DNA of 64,000 nt from an uncultured Alphaproteobacteria bacterium. GTDB lineage: Bacteria > Pseudomonadota > Alphaproteobacteria > Rhodospirillales > Rhodospirillaceae. How positions within the stretch are numbered: the stretch's first letter is position 1; each line of letters begins with the position of its first letter. Where the stretch lies: assembly GCA_900079695.1 (NCBI GenBank), contig LT599022.1, positions 2,231,001-2,295,000 on the forward strand. The letters run 5' to 3'. The position numbers and the translations under genes are program-made. Below are positions 8,295 through 15,913 of this stretch, piece by piece. The notes below the pieces were generated by a model. That model searched no databases, was not told the origin of the DNA, and saw only the letters and a list, made by a program, of their open reading frames with translations.

Positions 8295-9377
8295 TCACCG
8301 CTCCGTGCACGAAATGCACGGATCGATGCTGCTCACGATCAGGGAAATGTCGGCCACCTTGGCGTCGGCGAGCATGACGCGCAGGGCGTCCCAGTTCATG
8401 AAGCTCGGAACCCGCCACTTCACCCGCTCGGGGCAGCGGGAGCCGTCGGTGCGCACGTAGTAGATCAGCTCGCCGCGCGGCGCCTCGCACTTGGCGATCG
8501 CCTGGCCGGCGGGCACGTCCGGCCGCTCCCGCGGCCCGGTCGGCCCCTCGGGCAGGTGCGCGGCGCACTGGCGGATCACGTCGATGGCGGTCTTCGCCTC
8601 GGCGAGGCGGATCAGCGCCCGCGACCACACGTCGCCGTCCTCCAGCGTGTGCACCGGCACGTCGAGCTTGTCGTAGGCCGAATAGGGCGCCTTGGTGCGG
8701 ACGTCGTAGGCGATGCCGGAGGCGCGCGCCACCGGCCCCACCACCGCGCAGTCCACCGCCGCGGCGTGGCCGAGCACGCCGACGCCGCGGGTGCGCCGCA
8801 GGATCGAGGCGTTGGTGCGGTAGTGGCGGGCGATCTCGTCGAGCCGCGGCTCCAGGCGCAGGAGTTGCGCGGCGAGATAGGAGAGCCCCTTGGAATCGAG
8901 GTCGAACCGCACGCCGCCGATGCAGTTGGCGCCGATGTCCATGCGGTTGCCGAACAGCGTCTCCTTGAGATCCTGCACGATCTCGCGGGTTTCCATGACG
9001 TGCATGAACAGCGTGTCGAAGCCGACGAGGTGCGCGAGGATCGCGACGTTGAACAGGTGCGAGGCGATCCGCTTGATCTCGCTCGCCACCACCCGCAGGT
9101 ACTCGGCGCGCTCGGTCACGGCGATCCCGGCGATCTGCTCGATCGCCATGCAATAGGCCTCGGGGTGGCTGTTCGAGCACAGCGAGCAGATCCGCTCGGT
9201 GAGGGTGATGTTCTGGAAGATCGTGCGCTTGGTGGTGAGGTATTCGACGCCGCGGTGGACGTGGCCGGCGGTGATCTCGACGTCGCGGACGGTCTCGCCC
9301 TCCACCTCGACCTTGAAGTACATCGGCTCTTCGAGCGCCACGTGCAGCGGCCCGACCGGGATCGTGAAGGTGCTCAT
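8295..9377 (-). CDS. cooH: Energy-converting [NiFe] hydrogenase large subunit, CooH type
   Basis: A 360-residue catalytic subunit related to NuoD. Both nickel-binding motifs are intact: RICSLC with Cys64 and Cys67, and DPCISC with Cys354 and Cys357. Complex I NuoD has lost these, so this is a genuine hydrogenase. The protein ends two residues past the last Cys, so it has no C-terminal extension for a maturation endopeptidase to remove, as in CooH. The family reduces protons with ferredoxin electrons while pumping ions. The start overlaps the cooU stop by 4 nt. No hyp maturation genes are in the window. Confidence 0.93.
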   Translation of the reverse strand: MSTFTIPVGPLHVALEEPMYFKVEVEGETVRDVEITAGHVHRGVEYLTTKRTIFQNITLTERICSLCSNSHPEAYCMAIEQIAGIAVTERAEYLRVVASEIKRIASHLFNVAILAHLVGFDTLFMHVMETREIVQDLKETLFGNRMDIGANCIGGVRFDLDSKGLSYLAAQLLRLEPRLDEIARHYRTNASILRRTRGVGVLGHAAAVDCAVVGPVARASGIAYDVRTKAPYSAYDKLDVPVHTLEDGDVWSRALIRLAEAKTAIDVIRQCAAHLPEGPTGPRERPDVPAGQAIAKCEAPRGELIYYVRTDGSRCPERVKWRVPSFMNWDALRVMLADAKVADISLIVSSIDPCISCTER

Positions 9378-9997
9378 GACGCGCCGCCCTTCTGTTCGAG
9401 GATCTTTTCCCACAGCGACTTGGTGCTGGCGGCGTTGACCAGCGTCGAAAACGGGATCAGGCGTTCGAGGACCGCCGCGTCCACCGATTCGTCTAGGAAC
9501 AGGCGGCGCGGGTCGGGATGCCCGGCGACGCGGATGGAATAGATCTCCATCAGTTCCCGCTCGCTCCAGTCGGCGTTGCGGAACAGCGGCGTGAGCGAGG
9601 GCACGTCGGCGCCGCCCGCGGGCAGGAACACCATCAGCGTGAGGGTGTCGCCGTCGACGTCGAAATGATAGGCGATCTCGTAGGAGGTTCCGTCGATCGC
9701 CACGCCGCCGAGGGCGCGCGGCGGCTCGGGTTCGCCCGCCTCCCCGGCGTCGTCGCCGTCCTCCTCCTCCTCTTCGTCGTCGTCCGCCTCCGGCGGCTTC
9801 GGCTGCAACGCGGTGATCGTCGAGAGCCGTGCGCCGAGATCCTTGAGACAGCGCGCGGCGGCTTCGAGATCGGCGGGATCGGCAAGTTCGCACCACGCGA
9901 TCGCGACGCCCTTGGCGGTTTCGTCGCGGCTGTAGCCGATACCGCCGGGGGCGGCGGCCCGCAGGCGGGCCTCGATGTCGTCGGGCAGTGCGGTCAT
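9374..9997 (-). CDS. cooU: Hydrogenase subunit CooU (NuoC-like 30-kDa subunit)
   Basis: A 207-residue NuoC-like subunit that structurally supports the large subunit in energy-converting hydrogenases. The C-terminal half has the NuoC pattern (PLFRNADWSERELMEIY, then HPDPRRLFLDE). Residues of about 70-92 form a strongly acidic Asp/Glu-rich insert followed by prolines, probably a disordered linker between the two halves. The gene overlaps cooX upstream and cooH downstream by 4 nt each, so the three are tightly coupled. Confidence 0.87.
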   Translation of the reverse strand: MTALPDDIEARLRAAAPGGIGYSRDETAKGVAIAWCELADPADLEAAARCLKDLGARLSTITALQPKPPEADDDEEEEEDGDDAGEAGEPEPPRALGGVAIDGTSYEIAYHFDVDGDTLTLMVFLPAGGADVPSLTPLFRNADWSERELMEIYSIRVAGHPDPRRLFLDESVDAAVLERLIPFSTLVNAASTKSLWEKILEQKGGAS

Positions 9998-10494
9998 GAT
10001 GCCTTCCTTTCCGCCGCGATCTTGCGTCGGCAGCGCGGGCAGTAGCTCCGCATCTCCTCCACTTCGGCGGAGGTCGGCGGATGGTCGAAGAGCGCGGCGG
10101 CGGGCGCGGTGGCAAGCGCCTGGGCGCCGCAGGCGGCGCAGCGGATGGTGGGGATCGTCCCCTCCTCCACCATCGCGTACTTGCGAGACTGCGGATGCGC
10201 GAGGTGCCAGTCGTCGGTGAGGGTGATGCCCTCGGTCGGGCAATAGAAGGCGCACAGGCCGCAGAAGGTGCAGCTGTCGTGCCAGAGGAGGAACCGCAGC
10301 CCCTCCGGCCCCTTGTCGAAGCGGATCGCGCCGCCGACGCAGACCTGCTCGCAGGCGCGGCAGGCGATGCAGTCGGCGGGATGGTATTCGACCCGGCCGC
10401 GCAGGGTGGCGGGGGTGAAGGTCTCGCCGAACGGGAACGGATCGGTGGACGGGCCGGCCACGAGGTTGCGGATCAGTACGCCGAGAAATCCCAT
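9994..10494 (-). CDS. cooX: Hydrogenase ferredoxin-like subunit CooX with C-terminal zinc ribbon
   Basis: A 166-residue NuoI-like subunit carrying two [4Fe-4S] motifs, CIACRACEQVC near residues 42-52 and CTFCGLCAFYCP near 74-85, which relay electrons from ferredoxin to the small subunit. The first motif ends in Val where Pro is usual. The last 60 residues contain a CAAC and CPRC pair that looks like a zinc ribbon. The start at 10494 follows cooL by 10 nt, and the stop overlaps cooU. Confidence 0.88.
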   Translation of the reverse strand: MGFLGVLIRNLVAGPSTDPFPFGETFTPATLRGRVEYHPADCIACRACEQVCVGGAIRFDKGPEGLRFLLWHDSCTFCGLCAFYCPTEGITLTDDWHLAHPQSRKYAMVEEGTIPTIRCAACGAQALATAPAAALFDHPPTSAEVEEMRSYCPRCRRKIAAERKAS

Positions 10495-10504
10495 GTCGTC
10501 CTCC

Positions 10505-10933
10505 TCACACCCGCTCTTTCCAGATCTCGATCGCCATCGCCACGCCCTCGAGGATCGCCTGCGGACGCGGCGGGCAGCCGGGCACGTTGACGTCGATCGG
10601 GATGTACTGGTCGACCGGCGCGCACACCGCGTAGCTGCCCCGGAAGACGCCGCCCGAGATCGGGCAGATGCCGACCGCGACGGTGACCTTGGGATCGGGG
10701 ATCTCCTCGTAGAGCCGCAGCACCTTGTCCTTGACCCGCACGGTGAGGGGGCCGGTGATCAGCACGATATCGGCGTGGCGCGGGCTGCCGCAGTACTTGC
10801 AGCCGAGGCGCTCGACGTCGTAGCGCGGGATGCACGCGGTGGTGGCCAGCTCGACGTCGCAGCCGTTGCACGACCCGGCGTTGATGCGGTAGAGCCAGGG
10901 CGAGCGGGCCGATATCCGGCGGATCAGGTTCAT
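10505..10933 (-). CDS. cooL: Hydrogenase small subunit CooL (NuoB-like)
   Basis: A 142-residue NuoB-like subunit holding the proximal [4Fe-4S] cluster next to the nickel site: SCNGCDVEL near residue 22, GICPISGG near 94 and PGCPPRP near 124 supply the ligands. It is the short cytoplasmic form typical of energy-converting hydrogenases, with no Tat signal. It lies 11 nt after cooK, in the order M-K-L-X-U-H. Confidence 0.92.
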   Translation of the reverse strand: MNLIRRISARSPWLYRINAGSCNGCDVELATTACIPRYDVERLGCKYCGSPRHADIVLITGPLTVRVKDKVLRLYEEIPDPKVTVAVGICPISGGVFRGSYAVCAPVDQYIPIDVNVPGCPPRPQAILEGVAMAIEIWKERV

Positions 10934-10944
10934 CGCCTCCCCCT

Positions 10945-11901
10945 TCATGCCAGGACCGCGGCGGCGACGCCGGCAACCGCCAGCGCCAGCGGCCATTTCA
11001 GAAAAAACCCGAACGCCTGGTCGATCCGCATCCGGCCCGCCGAAACCCGCAGCACGGAGACGCCGAGCGCCATCAGCGCGAGCATCTTGAGCGCGTGGAT
11101 CGCGAGCCCGGGCAGGCCGTCCGGGCCGCTCGGGAAGAACAGGCAGATGCCGAGCCCGAGGACCACCACCGCCTTCACCGCCGACATCATCTTGAACAGG
11201 CCGAGCGCGGGGCCGGAGTATTCGAGCAGCGGCCCCTCCAGCACCTCGGTTTCGGCCTCGGCGAGGTCGAACGGCACGATCCCGAGGTTGGCGGGGAAGA
11301 ACGCGAGGAACGCGAGCAGCGCCGGCCACATCGCCGGATCGAGCAGGAACGCGCCGTGGACGCGCTGATAGCGGACGATTTCGGTCAGCGACAGGGTGAT
11401 CCCCTCGCCGCGGCCGATGCCGGTCTTGAGCCCGACGGCGACGATCACCAGCACGATCGGAACCTCGTAGGCGAGCATCAGCATCATCTCGCGCGAGAAG
11501 CCGATCGCGCCGAACGGCGAGCCGGAGGCCGACCCCGCCAGCATCAGCACCACCGCCGGAACCGCCAGCAGGTAGAACAGCACCAGGAGATCGCCCAACG
11601 CCGGGCTGGGCTCGTAGAGGCCGGGCACCGGCACCAGCGCCGCCGCCAGCAGCATCGCCACCACGCCCGCCAGAGGCGCGCCCAGGAACACCGGGCGGCA
11701 CGCCCCCTCGGGAACCATCGTCCACTTGCGCGTCAGTTTGGCGAGGTCGAACACCGGCTGCATCAGCGGCGGGCCGACGCGCCGCTGCAGGCGGGCGGCG
11801 AGGCGGCGGTCGACGCCCTTGAGGGCGAGGCCGAGACCGAGGGCGAAGACGCCGCCCGGAAACACCGCGACCGACAGAAGAAGGGCAAGGGATTCGGGCA
11901 T
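10945..11901 (-). CDS. cooK: Hydrogenase membrane subunit CooK (NuoH-like)
   Basis: A 318-residue NuoH/EchB-like membrane protein of about eight helices that anchors the soluble hydrogenase arm and couples it to the ion-pumping subunit. Recognisable motifs are the RRVGPPLMQP cytoplasmic loop near residue 40 and the acidic FDLAEAETEVLEGPLLEYSG loop region near 215-235, which lines the quinone-like pocket in complex I relatives. It starts 11 nt after cooM. The start at 11901 places Met directly before the first membrane helix. Confidence 0.91.
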   Translation of the reverse strand: MPESLALLLSVAVFPGGVFALGLGLALKGVDRRLAARLQRRVGPPLMQPVFDLAKLTRKWTMVPEGACRPVFLGAPLAGVVAMLLAAALVPVPGLYEPSPALGDLLVLFYLLAVPAVVLMLAGSASGSPFGAIGFSREMMLMLAYEVPIVLVIVAVGLKTGIGRGEGITLSLTEIVRYQRVHGAFLLDPAMWPALLAFLAFFPANLGIVPFDLAEAETEVLEGPLLEYSGPALGLFKMMSAVKAVVVLGLGICLFFPSGPDGLPGLAIHALKMLALMALGVSVLRVSAGRMRIDQAFGFFLKWPLALAVAGVAAAVLA

Positions 11902-11912
11902 CGCAGGTCTCC

Positions 11913-14900
11913 TCAGCCGTCGCGCCGGGGTTGCAGCGCCAGGCGGATCGCCCGGTCGGCGGACTCGAACAGGTTCGACGCGGCGACGTGCGCCGCCGCG
12001 GGCGCGATGTCGGTGACGCCGCAGGCGTGCAGGTGGGTGCCGACGACCGCGGCGTTGCGTCCGCCGAGGCGCGGATAGAGCCCGACCGCCGCCGCGACCG
12101 CCGCCGCCAGCACCCACAGGACCGCGGGGCTCCAGCCGTCGAGGCCGGGCAGGCCGCCGAACAGGGAGGCGGCCACTGGCGCGAGCCCGAGCTCGCCCTC
12201 GATCGCCGCGATCGGCACCAGCAGCACGCCGGGGAACACCCCGACGACCACGCACGCCGCCGCCATCGCCGCCATCGGCGCAAGCATCGCGAGCGGCGCC
12301 TCGCGCACTTCGGCGGCGGCCGCGCACGGCGCGCCGAGGAACGCGGCGTGGACGAACTTCAGGATCGCCGCCAGCGTCAGCAGGCTGCCGACCATCGCCG
12401 AGGCGCCGAGCAGGTAGTGCCCGGACTGGAACGCCGCCTGGAAGATCAGCCACTTCGAGGCGAAGCCGTTGAGCGGCGGCAGACCGGCGAGCGACAGACC
12501 GGCGAACAGGAAGATGCCGAAGGTGACCGGCATCCGCCGCGCCAGCCCACCGAGCTCGTCGAGGCTGGTGGCGTGAACCTGCGCCATGATGCAGCCCGCG
12601 CCGAGGAACAGCAGGTTCTTCAGCATCATGTGGTTGGCGAGGTGCATCAGCCCGCCGGCGACGCCGAGGTCGGTGCCGAGCGAAATCCCGAGCAGGATGT
12701 AGCCGAGCTGCGAGACGGTGCTGTAGATCAGCAGCCGCTTGATGCCGGACTGGATCACCGCCATCGCCCCGGCGTAGAGGATCGTGACCGCCGCGATCGC
12801 CGCGATCGCGTACATCACCAGCGGCAGTCCGTCGATCATGCCGAGCCGCCCGAGCGCCGCCGCGCCGCCGAACAGCACCGACAGCTTGAGGATGCCGAAC
12901 GGCCCGCACTTCAGCAGCACCGCCGAGATGTAGCCGCTCACCGGCGTCGGCGCGGTGGCGGGGTGCATCTGGTAGTCGATGCGGAACGGAAGCTGCGCCG
13001 CCTTCATCACCATGCCGAGGAACACCAGCACCACCGCGCCGCCGCCCCACGCCAGCGGCGCGGACCGCAGCACCCGGCCGAGCTCGGCGAAGGCGAACGA
13101 CCCCGCCCGCGCGCTCAGCATCGCGAAGCCGAGGAACATCAGGCTCGCGCCGACGGTGTTGAAGAGGAAGTACTTGAACCCCTCGCGCCGCGCCTCGTCG
13201 GTCTCCTCGTGGACGATCGCGAAGTACAGCGTCCAGCTGCTCATCAGCTCCCAGAAGGCGAAGAAGTTGAACGCATCGGGGCTGGCAGCGAGGCCGAGCA
13301 GGCCCGCGATCATCAGCCCGAAGGCGGCGTAGAAGCGCGGCTGCGCATGGCCGTGGGCGAGATAGGCGGTGGCGTGCGACATGTTGCCCGCGCCGACCAG
13401 CGCGATCAGGATGCCGAACCAGAACGACAGGCGGTCGCCGCCCGCGCCGCCGAGGGCGACCGCGAGCGCGGCAAGCAGCAGCGACGCCACCGCGACCCGC
13501 CCGGCCCAGGCGACGCTCCGGCGGCCGACGAGATAGGCCGCCACCGCGCCCGCCGCGGCGATCGCCGCCGCCGGAGTCCAGACCAGGGTGAGATCGGGCA
13601 CCGCCGCCGCGGCGAGCCCGCGCGCGGTCATCTCCGCCACCGCCGGGGCGATCAGCCCGAGCTGGGCCTGCGGGAAGACGCCGCCGAACACCACCGCCGC
13701 CGCGAGGATCCCCATCGCCACCAGCATCGACGCGGGCGCCTCGGAGACCGCCGGGCCTTCGTAGGGGTGGAAGAACAGCAGGCGGACAACACGGAGATAA
13801 TAGAAGCAGCCGACGAAGCTGCCCGCGAGGATCACCGCCGCCACCGCCACCTGCCCGGCCTGGGCGGCGGCGTAGATCATCAGGAACTTGCTGACGAAGC
13901 CGGAGAACGGCGGCAGCCCCATGATCGCGAGGGTGGCGAGGGCATAGCACCCGGCGGTGACCGGCATCGCGCGGCCGAGCCCGGCGAGTTCGTCGATCCG
14001 GCGACGCCCGCCGCGCAGGATCAGCGCGCCCGCGGCGAGGAACAGGAGGCTCTTCATCGCGGCGTGGTTGGTCGCGTGCAGCAGCGCCGCGGTGGCGGCG
14101 AGCGAGGTGCCGAGCCCGAGCACCGCGCCGATCTCGCCGATCTGCGCGAGGGTCGAATACGCGAGCATGCGCTTCAGCTCGCGCTGCATCAGCGCCATCA
14201 CCTCGCCGTAGAGCAGGGTGGCGCAACCGAGCACCGTGACCACCGTGCCGAGGTCGACGCCGCGCACCGCGAAGCGCTCCAGCGCCGCCGCGCCGAACAC
14301 CACGTAGAAGACCTTGACCAGGCCGAACACCCCGGCCTTGGTGAGAAGGCCCGACAGCGGCGCGGAGATCGACGACGGCGCGGCGGGATGGGCGAGCGGC
14401 AGCCACTGGTGCAGCGGCACGAAGCCCGCCTTGACCGCGAAGCCGACGAGGAAGCAGGCGACCGCGAGGAGTCCCACCGTCGGCGCGATCCGTCCGGCAT
14501 GGGCGGCGACCGCCGCCATCTCGAAGGTGCCGGTCTCTGCGTGCACCAGCAGAATGCCGAAGTGCATCACGTAGGCGCCCGCCGCGCACATCACGAAGTA
14601 CACCAGGCCCGCCTTGAGCGCCCGTTCGGTCTGTTCGTGGATGACGAGGAAGTAGGAGGTCCAGGTCATCAGCTCCCAGAAGACGTAGAAGTTGCCGAAG
14701 TCGCGCGCCGTGGCGACGCCGATCAGCGAACCGGTCATCAGGAACAGGAAGAACCAGTAGCGGTTGGCGTAGTCGGCATGCGCCATGTAGCCGAGCGAAT
14801 AGAGCACGACCACGAACGCGACCGCCGCGATCATAAGAACGAACACCCGCGACACCGGTTCGATGCCGGGGTCGAACCACGCCAGCGCCAGGGTTCCCGC

Positions 14901-15686
14901 CGCCAGCAGCACCGCCGCGACGTCGCGCGCCCGCGCCGACAGGCGGCCGACGGCATAGACCGCGAACCCGCCGACGTAAGGCAGCAGCGCGATCGACGCC
15001 CAGGGGGATTCGAATTCCGGCACCGCCGCGCCGTCGGCGACGTGCATCGCCGCCTTCGCCCAGTCGAGAAACGGCGCGGGCCACAGGCTCATGACGATGG
15101 TGACGAGGCCGAGCCCGGCCGCGAGCACGGGCACCCCGGCGGGCGGCGGCGAGAGGTCGAGCCTGCGCCGGGGCGGCTCGAAGCAGATCCGCTGGATGAC
15201 GAGGATGAAATAGACCGCCGCGACGATGCTGGCGACGGTGCCCACCGCCGCGATCAGCCACTGCCCCTGTTCGATCGCCGCATACAGCACCAGGAACCGG
15301 CTGAACGCGCCCTTGAACGGCGACAGCCCCATCACCGAGAACATGCCGAAGCCGAACAGCGTCGCCGCCACCGGCATCCTCCGGCCGCTACCGGTGAGAT
15401 CGCAGAGCTGGGCCGACCCGGTGCGGCGGATCAGCCACCAGGCGGTGAGCGCGAGGAAGCCGCGCATCGCCACCTGATATTCGAGATGCATCGCCGCCCC
15501 GGCATCCCCGGCGGGACCGCCGAGCCCGAGGCCGATCAGCACGTATCCGGCGTCGGCGAGGGTGGAGACGACGATCAGCCGGACGAGATTGCCGACGCAG
15601 AACAGCGCGACGACCTCACCGCAGAGAAGCAGGATTGCGCCGAGCCACGCGAGCTGGAGCGGGGACGTCATGACCTGGATGAGCAT
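11913..15686 (-). CDS. cooM: Hydrogenase ion-pump subunit CooM, fused antiporter modules
   Basis: A 1257-residue integral membrane protein built from NuoL/M/N-type antiporter units. Residues 1 to about 215 match only the C-terminal half of such a unit (TLADAGYVLIGLGLG, then MGLSPFKGAFSRF). A full unit follows at roughly 215-700 (PLHQWLPLAHP, STLAQIGEIGAVLG, MKSLLFLAAG), then a second full unit at about 700-1257 (LPFRIDYQMHP, STVSQLGYILLG, MLKNLLFLGAG). R. rubrum CooM is likewise exceptionally large. It should move H+ or Na+ during hydrogen evolution. Of several in-frame ATGs, 15686 is chosen because GGAGG lies 8 nt upstream of it; 15692 and 15716 are poorly spaced. Confidence 0.92.
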   Translation of the reverse strand: MLIQVMTSPLQLAWLGAILLLCGEVVALFCVGNLVRLIVVSTLADAGYVLIGLGLGGPAGDAGAAMHLEYQVAMRGFLALTAWWLIRRTGSAQLCDLTGSGRRMPVAATLFGFGMFSVMGLSPFKGAFSRFLVLYAAIEQGQWLIAAVGTVASIVAAVYFILVIQRICFEPPRRRLDLSPPPAGVPVLAAGLGLVTIVMSLWPAPFLDWAKAAMHVADGAAVPEFESPWASIALLPYVGGFAVYAVGRLSARARDVAAVLLAAGTLALAWFDPGIEPVSRVFVLMIAAVAFVVVLYSLGYMAHADYANRYWFFLFLMTGSLIGVATARDFGNFYVFWELMTWTSYFLVIHEQTERALKAGLVYFVMCAAGAYVMHFGILLVHAETGTFEMAAVAAHAGRIAPTVGLLAVACFLVGFAVKAGFVPLHQWLPLAHPAAPSSISAPLSGLLTKAGVFGLVKVFYVVFGAAALERFAVRGVDLGTVVTVLGCATLLYGEVMALMQRELKRMLAYSTLAQIGEIGAVLGLGTSLAATAALLHATNHAAMKSLLFLAAGALILRGGRRRIDELAGLGRAMPVTAGCYALATLAIMGLPPFSGFVSKFLMIYAAAQAGQVAVAAVILAGSFVGCFYYLRVVRLLFFHPYEGPAVSEAPASMLVAMGILAAAVVFGGVFPQAQLGLIAPAVAEMTARGLAAAAVPDLTLVWTPAAAIAAAGAVAAYLVGRRSVAWAGRVAVASLLLAALAVALGGAGGDRLSFWFGILIALVGAGNMSHATAYLAHGHAQPRFYAAFGLMIAGLLGLAASPDAFNFFAFWELMSSWTLYFAIVHEETDEARREGFKYFLFNTVGASLMFLGFAMLSARAGSFAFAELGRVLRSAPLAWGGGAVVLVFLGMVMKAAQLPFRIDYQMHPATAPTPVSGYISAVLLKCGPFGILKLSVLFGGAAALGRLGMIDGLPLVMYAIAAIAAVTILYAGAMAVIQSGIKRLLIYSTVSQLGYILLGISLGTDLGVAGGLMHLANHMMLKNLLFLGAGCIMAQVHATSLDELGGLARRMPVTFGIFLFAGLSLAGLPPLNGFASKWLIFQAAFQSGHYLLGASAMVGSLLTLAAILKFVHAAFLGAPCAAAAEVREAPLAMLAPMAAMAAACVVVGVFPGVLLVPIAAIEGELGLAPVAASLFGGLPGLDGWSPAVLWVLAAAVAAAVGLYPRLGGRNAAVVGTHLHACGVTDIAPAAAHVAASNLFESADRAIRLALQPRRDG

Positions 15687-15727
15687 CGGCATCGCCTCCG
15701 GGTGGAAACCAACCACGGTATGGAGGA

Positions 15728-15771
15728 ATGCTAGCGGGACCCTCGCCGCGCTGTCCGTCAGCGGGCCGACA
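15728..15771 (-). promoter_or_regulatory. Candidate cooM operon promoter with CRP/CooA-like site
   Basis: On the minus strand TGTCG-N6-TGACG occupies 15771-15756; it matches 9 of 10 positions of the CooA-type consensus TGTCR-N6-YGACA. A -10-like TAGCAT lies at 15733-15728, putting the inferred start near 15721 and the centre of the site at about -42.5, the position used by class II CRP/FNR/CooA activators. No good -35 hexamer is present, as expected for an activator-dependent promoter. Regulator identity is inference. Confidence 0.4.
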
Positions 15772-15805
15772 CTTCCGCGTTATCGGCGACGCCCGGAAAT
15801 AAGGA

Positions 15806-15820
15806 TGAAAATCATTTGCA
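15806..15820. promoter_or_regulatory. Fur-box-like inverted repeat upstream of cooM
   Basis: TGAAAATCATTTGCA matches 11 of 14 defined positions of the 7-1-7 Fur box. It lies about 120 bp upstream of cooM and 35 bp upstream of the CooA-like site. Iron control of an operon making many Fe-S proteins would make sense, but this is a motif match only. Confidence 0.3.
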
Positions 15821-15913
15821 ATCAGCGGATTGCGCACAATTCGGAGACGCCCGCGCTGGCGCCCCCGCGGCACGATGCAAACCCTGGATTGCGCTTGGGA
15901 AAACCCGCCGGCC

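Noticed and set aside
11931..15734. A 1267-codon open frame on the plus strand opposite cooM
   Set aside because: Long antisense frames are expected in very GC-rich genes; its product is a His/Arg/Glu-rich low-complexity string with no domain, while the minus-strand product is a clear membrane protein.
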